From Paracoccaceae bacterium (GTDB lineage: Bacteria; Pseudomonadota; Alphaproteobacteria; Rhodobacterales; Rhodobacteraceae): 64,000 nucleotides of DNA. The stretch spans positions 28,121 to 92,120 of the forward strand of contig JADGFD010000011.1 in NCBI GenBank assembly GCA_016744015.1. The letters are read 5' to 3'. The first letter of the stretch is position 1. Each line of letters opens with the position of its first letter. Positions 61,492 to 64,000 of this stretch are shown here, piece by piece. The notes beneath the pieces were generated by a model. That model saw nothing but the letters and a program-made list of their open reading frames with translations, was not told the origin of the DNA and did not search any database. The translations under genes were made by a program, and so were the position numbers.

Positions 61492-62150
61492 TGGGACCAC
61501 CTTTCTTCCAGCTTAGAGGCATAAAGTGAAATTGGATAAGACAGGGCAAAGTAAAATGCCCCGGCAATGGCAAGAATGAGCAAGGTATCTTGTGTGCGGG
61601 TGATAAGGATTTGCGAGGCTTTCAACAGCTCTACATATCCAAGAACCGACACTAGCGCGCTGTCTTTCATCACGCCAAGGGCGACCCCAATCCACGAGGG
61701 GAATACGGCGCGCAGCCCAATTGGCCAAACAACGTAGCGCATATCTTGCCAATAGCTCATACCCAAGCTGCGCGCGGATCGGCGCATGGGCATGCCAACA
61801 GCCTCGATCCCGGCGCGCGCAACATTGGATACGAGGGCTGCCGTGTAAATGGTTAGGATAATGACACCGGCATCAAAGGGGCTAAGCCGAAGCCCTATCA
61901 TCGGTGCAAAATTAAAAAACAGCACAAGCTGAATGATCAACGGCACCGATCTAAATATGTCCAGAATTGGCGCAATGGTCAGGGTGCCCGCTGTTTTTGT
62001 GACGCTCAAGGCCCAGCCAAAAAACACGCCGAGCACGGTGCCAAAGCCGATGGACAGAATAGAAATCCATAATGTCCGCCCTGCGGCCTCAGCCAAAAAC
62101 CATAGGTCATTGGGCGTAAACCCAGAAAAGAAGCGTGAAGTCGTTTCCAT
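61488..62150 (-). CDS. Amino-acid ABC importer permease 2 (HisMQ type)
   Basis: 220 residues with about five helices; HisM/GlnP-type. N-terminal TLWISILSIGFGTVLGVFFGWAL, coupling loop GIEAVGMPMRRSARSLGMSYWQDMRYVVWP, C-terminal AIAGAFYFALSYPISLYASKLEERW. Pairs with the permease encoded 12 bases upstream as a heterodimer. Confidence 0.92.
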   Translation of the reverse strand: METTSRFFSGFTPNDLWFLAEAAGRTLWISILSIGFGTVLGVFFGWALSVTKTAGTLTIAPILDIFRSVPLIIQLVLFFNFAPMIGLRLSPFDAGVIILTIYTAALVSNVARAGIEAVGMPMRRSARSLGMSYWQDMRYVVWPIGLRAVFPSWIGVALGVMKDSALVSVLGYVELLKASQILITRTQDTLLILAIAGAFYFALSYPISLYASKLEERWSQ

Positions 62151-62162
62151 TTCGTTTTCCCC

Positions 62163-62822
62163 CTAATACCTGAATAAGCGTTTTGACAAGAGGCTGGCCG
62201 CCCCAAGGATGATTTTTACAATCACGTAGTAAATCACGGCGGTGATGGCAAAATACTCAAAGATGCGGAATGTCTTGGAGGCGAAGAATTGTGTTTCTCC
62301 TGACAGCTCCCTGAAGCCAACCAGCATTCCAAGCGATGATATAAGAACTGCCCAGACCATTTGGTTGGTCATCGGGTAATAAACAATGCGCAAAACTTGC
62401 GGAATTACGATGCGTGTATAGGCTTGAAATGCGGTCATCCCCAAGCTACGCGATGCGCGAATTTGGGTGTCAGGTACGGCTTTAAAGCCGCCGCGAAAGT
62501 TTTCTGCCAGATAGCCGGCATTGTTAAAGGTTAATGCAATGAGGACGATCAGGTAAGGCGTAAGGTGGACGCCAACAGCACCCAGACCAAAGCCAAAAAA
62601 GAACAGCTGAAACAGCGCAGGCGTATTGCGCGCCAGTTCAACCCATGTCGTGGCAAGCCACCGAACAGGGCCTTTCATATGCATGCGGATAAGGGACAGG
62701 CCAAGCCCGATCAAAACCCCCAGAACCATTGATAATGCAGCGACCTGCAGCGTCAAAAGCGCTGCTTCGAGCAGTTCTGGCAAAGCCTTCATGACCGGAC
62801 GCCAGTGGAAATTATAGTTCAT
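62163..62822 (-). CDS. Amino-acid ABC importer permease 1 (HisMQ type)
   Basis: 219 residues from ATG 62822, with a GGGGAGGGG site upstream. It begins MNYNFHWRPVMKALPELLEAALLTLQVAALSMVLGVLIGLGLSL, typical of HisQ/GlnP permeases, and has the coupling loop GFKAVPDTQIRASRSLGMTAFQAYTRIVIPQ. Located between the binding-protein gene and permease 2. Confidence 0.92.
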   Translation of the reverse strand: MNYNFHWRPVMKALPELLEAALLTLQVAALSMVLGVLIGLGLSLIRMHMKGPVRWLATTWVELARNTPALFQLFFFGFGLGAVGVHLTPYLIVLIALTFNNAGYLAENFRGGFKAVPDTQIRASRSLGMTAFQAYTRIVIPQVLRIVYYPMTNQMVWAVLISSLGMLVGFRELSGETQFFASKTFRIFEYFAITAVIYYVIVKIILGAASLLSKRLFRY

Positions 62823-62878
62823 TCTGCCCCTCCCCAATTTGGTCAACCCCAGCCAGTAAAGACTGGGGTCGATTGTTT

Positions 62879-63682
62879 TTAATAAAGGACGCCAGGAATG
62901 CGTAGCTCTGGCGCTTCGCCGCCTACATAGTCACCCCAAAGCTCTTGATAGCGGCCGGAGCGCACCTGATGAGTGACAAACAGGTTAAGGTAGTTCAACC
63001 ACGTTACATCTTCACGTGGGCCAACAACCGAAGTGTAATCGGTACCCCATGGCATGCGAGGCCCGGCAACAAGCGTATTGTGCTGTTGAGTCACAGGCAG
63101 CACTGCGGTGTTTGTTGTAAGGCCTGCATCGGCCTTGCCCTGTGCAACCGCCAAAAACACTTCGTTTTCAGACTGGTAACCTTGATAGTTAGCCTCTTCG
63201 CCCCATTCTGCGGCAATCTTCAGCCATTCCTGCTCTGGAACAGTGCCGATCGCGCCCGCAACGCGTTTGCCGCGAAGGTCTTCGAAATTGGTGATACCTG
63301 TTTCGCTGCCAACAACCACTTGGGCATAATAAATCGCGTACGGAATCGAGAACCCAACGGTTTTTGCGCGCGCAAGCGAGTCGGATGTGCCGCCAAACAC
63401 AACGTCAGCACGGTTTGTTACGATCACCGGCAGGCGCTCTGCCCAGGTTACCGGAATGATCTCGGCTTCAACTTCCAGCGCGGCGGCGAGATCGTTACAA
63501 TAATCAACATCAAACCCGGCAGGTTCGTTATTGGCGTCACGATAGCCGATTGGCGGGAAATCAAGAACAACACCACAGCGAAGAACGCCTTCGTCAATAA
63601 CGTCGTCCAGTTTGTCGGCAAGAACCGGTGTGCAAATGGCCAATGCAGTCACGCACGCAAGCGCGGTTTTCATAATTTTCAT
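62879..63682 (-). CDS. Amino-acid ABC importer binding protein (SBP_bac_3)
   Basis: 267 residues from ATG 63682, with GGGAGGA upstream; an ATG at 63703 is less likely. Signal peptide MKIMKTALACVTALAICTPVLA, then LDDVIDEGVLRCGVVLDFPPIGYRDANNEPAGFDVDYCNDLAAALEVEAEIIPVTWAERLPV, the family 3 pattern with the Arg-Asp ligand region. It heads the nine-gene hydroxyproline import and degradation operon. An operator-like site lies 39 bases upstream. Ligand hydroxyproline is inferred. Confidence 0.92.
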   Translation of the reverse strand: MKIMKTALACVTALAICTPVLADKLDDVIDEGVLRCGVVLDFPPIGYRDANNEPAGFDVDYCNDLAAALEVEAEIIPVTWAERLPVIVTNRADVVFGGTSDSLARAKTVGFSIPYAIYYAQVVVGSETGITNFEDLRGKRVAGAIGTVPEQEWLKIAAEWGEEANYQGYQSENEVFLAVAQGKADAGLTTNTAVLPVTQQHNTLVAGPRMPWGTDYTSVVGPREDVTWLNYLNLFVTHQVRSGRYQELWGDYVGGEAPELRIPGVLY

Positions 63683-63720
63683 AGTTTTCCTCCCTAGAAT
63701 CAATAAGTGATTTATGTGTA

Positions 63721-63744
63721 GTGGATATTGTATCCATTATCCAC
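63721..63744. promoter_or_regulatory. Operator-like site 3, upstream of importer/catabolic operon
   Basis: GTGGATA...TATCCAC, 7-bp perfect arms in a 24-base site that contains TGTATCCATTATCCA (63729-63743), shared with site 2, and GGATA-TTG-TATCC, which matches the plan of site 1. It lies 39 bases before the binding-protein start. Confidence 0.7.
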
Positions 63745-63796
63745 TACTTTTTGAAGCTGTCTTTATCCGTCCAATAGCGGTTCTGGCCCAGCTCTG

Positions 63797-64000
63797 TTGC
63801 ATGGATCAGTCGCGGCATGTTAGCCATGGCTTTTTCTACGGTTACGGCTCTGTCTGATGCCGCATAAATTCAGCGCCAGCCGTCGGCACAGGTTTGCAAA
63901 GAAGCGATATCGGGTGACGAACGGGGCTGACTAGAATCAAAGCCTTGGTCATCGTGGTGATTTGACGGTGGATTTCACCGGATGTGCAAAACAAGTGGGT
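63797..64000 (+). repeat. Long direct repeat, copy B (cut by window end)
   Basis: Second copy of the 43323-43531 repeat, same orientation, with scattered substitutions and six bases fewer in the TACGGC tract. Its left edge reads GCTCTGTTGCATGGATCAG. It may continue beyond base 64000. No readable transposase in the part seen. Confidence 0.85.

Noticed and set aside
1..64000. CRISPR arrays, tRNA or rRNA genes, prophage
   Set aside because: No regularly spaced repeats, no tRNA-like cloverleaf or CCA-ended sequence noticed, and no phage structural genes. Absence was judged by reading only; a dedicated tRNA scan could still find one.

Overview
The window looks like a chromosomal segment of a marine alphaproteobacterium of the Rhodobacterales (Roseobacter-like). 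Support comes from the rsmB / heparinase II-III-like / purH gene order with a nearby DUF1674 (SDHAF4-like) gene, from the protein families and codon style, and from several degenerate IS5-, IS6- and IS3-type remnants. This placement is inferred from gene content and was not computed. No rRNA, tRNA or CRISPR array was seen.

Layout. (1) 1-5,000: remnants of an IS5-like element at both ends of a small regulatory set (MAPEG membrane protein, DGPF/YCII protein, ECF42-type sigma factor), then a Tn3-family relic (3260-4987) with intact 38-bp ends. The relic holds a tnpA tail, a nested IS6-type element and a frameshifted resolvase. (2) 5,001-23,443: two FecBCD-type iron/siderophore ABC importers around an ArsR regulator, a methyltransferase pseudogene and an IS6 relic. 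The second importer follows a likely extracytosolic flavin electron-transfer set: a DUF2271 protein carrying an ApbE flavinylation motif, a PepSY-flavodoxin-reductase fusion, a secreted ankyrin protein and ApbE. It has one divergent and three tandem related binding proteins and ends with a siderophore-interacting ferric reductase. (3) 23,740-31,319: a TPP riboswitch and an overlapping thiamin operon thiD-thiO-thiS-thiG-thiE-thiF-thiY-tenA-thiZ-thiX, which combines synthesis with pyrimidine salvage. (4) 31,386-43,353: an IS6 relic and housekeeping genes (phosphomannomutase, purH, heparinase-like, rsmB, DUF1674). Between manB and purH lies an unusual set: a 1160-residue Lys/Ala-rich protein with a papain-like Cys motif, a small acidic protein, and a truncated DUF2235 (Tle1-type lipase) gene. 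(5) 43,323-64,000: about 20 kb between two direct copies of a ~205-bp repeat. It holds an XRE-cupin regulator, a Dpp/Opp peptide importer, aminopeptidase P, and a hydroxyproline locus with its own importer, epimerase, oxidase, deaminase, semialdehyde dehydrogenase, 3-hydroxyproline dehydratase candidates and imine reductase. A GntR/FCD regulator has a shared operator-like motif at three promoters.

How it fits together. The iron region would import ferric siderophores and reduce them by SIP in the cytoplasm and possibly by a flavinylated periplasmic route; no TonB receptor or siderophore synthesis gene is present. The last 20 kb reads as a module for proline/hydroxyproline-rich peptides: import by Dpp, X-Pro cleavage by aminopeptidase P, then hydroxyproline breakdown to 2-oxoglutarate or proline. 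The least explained locus is 33380-37687.
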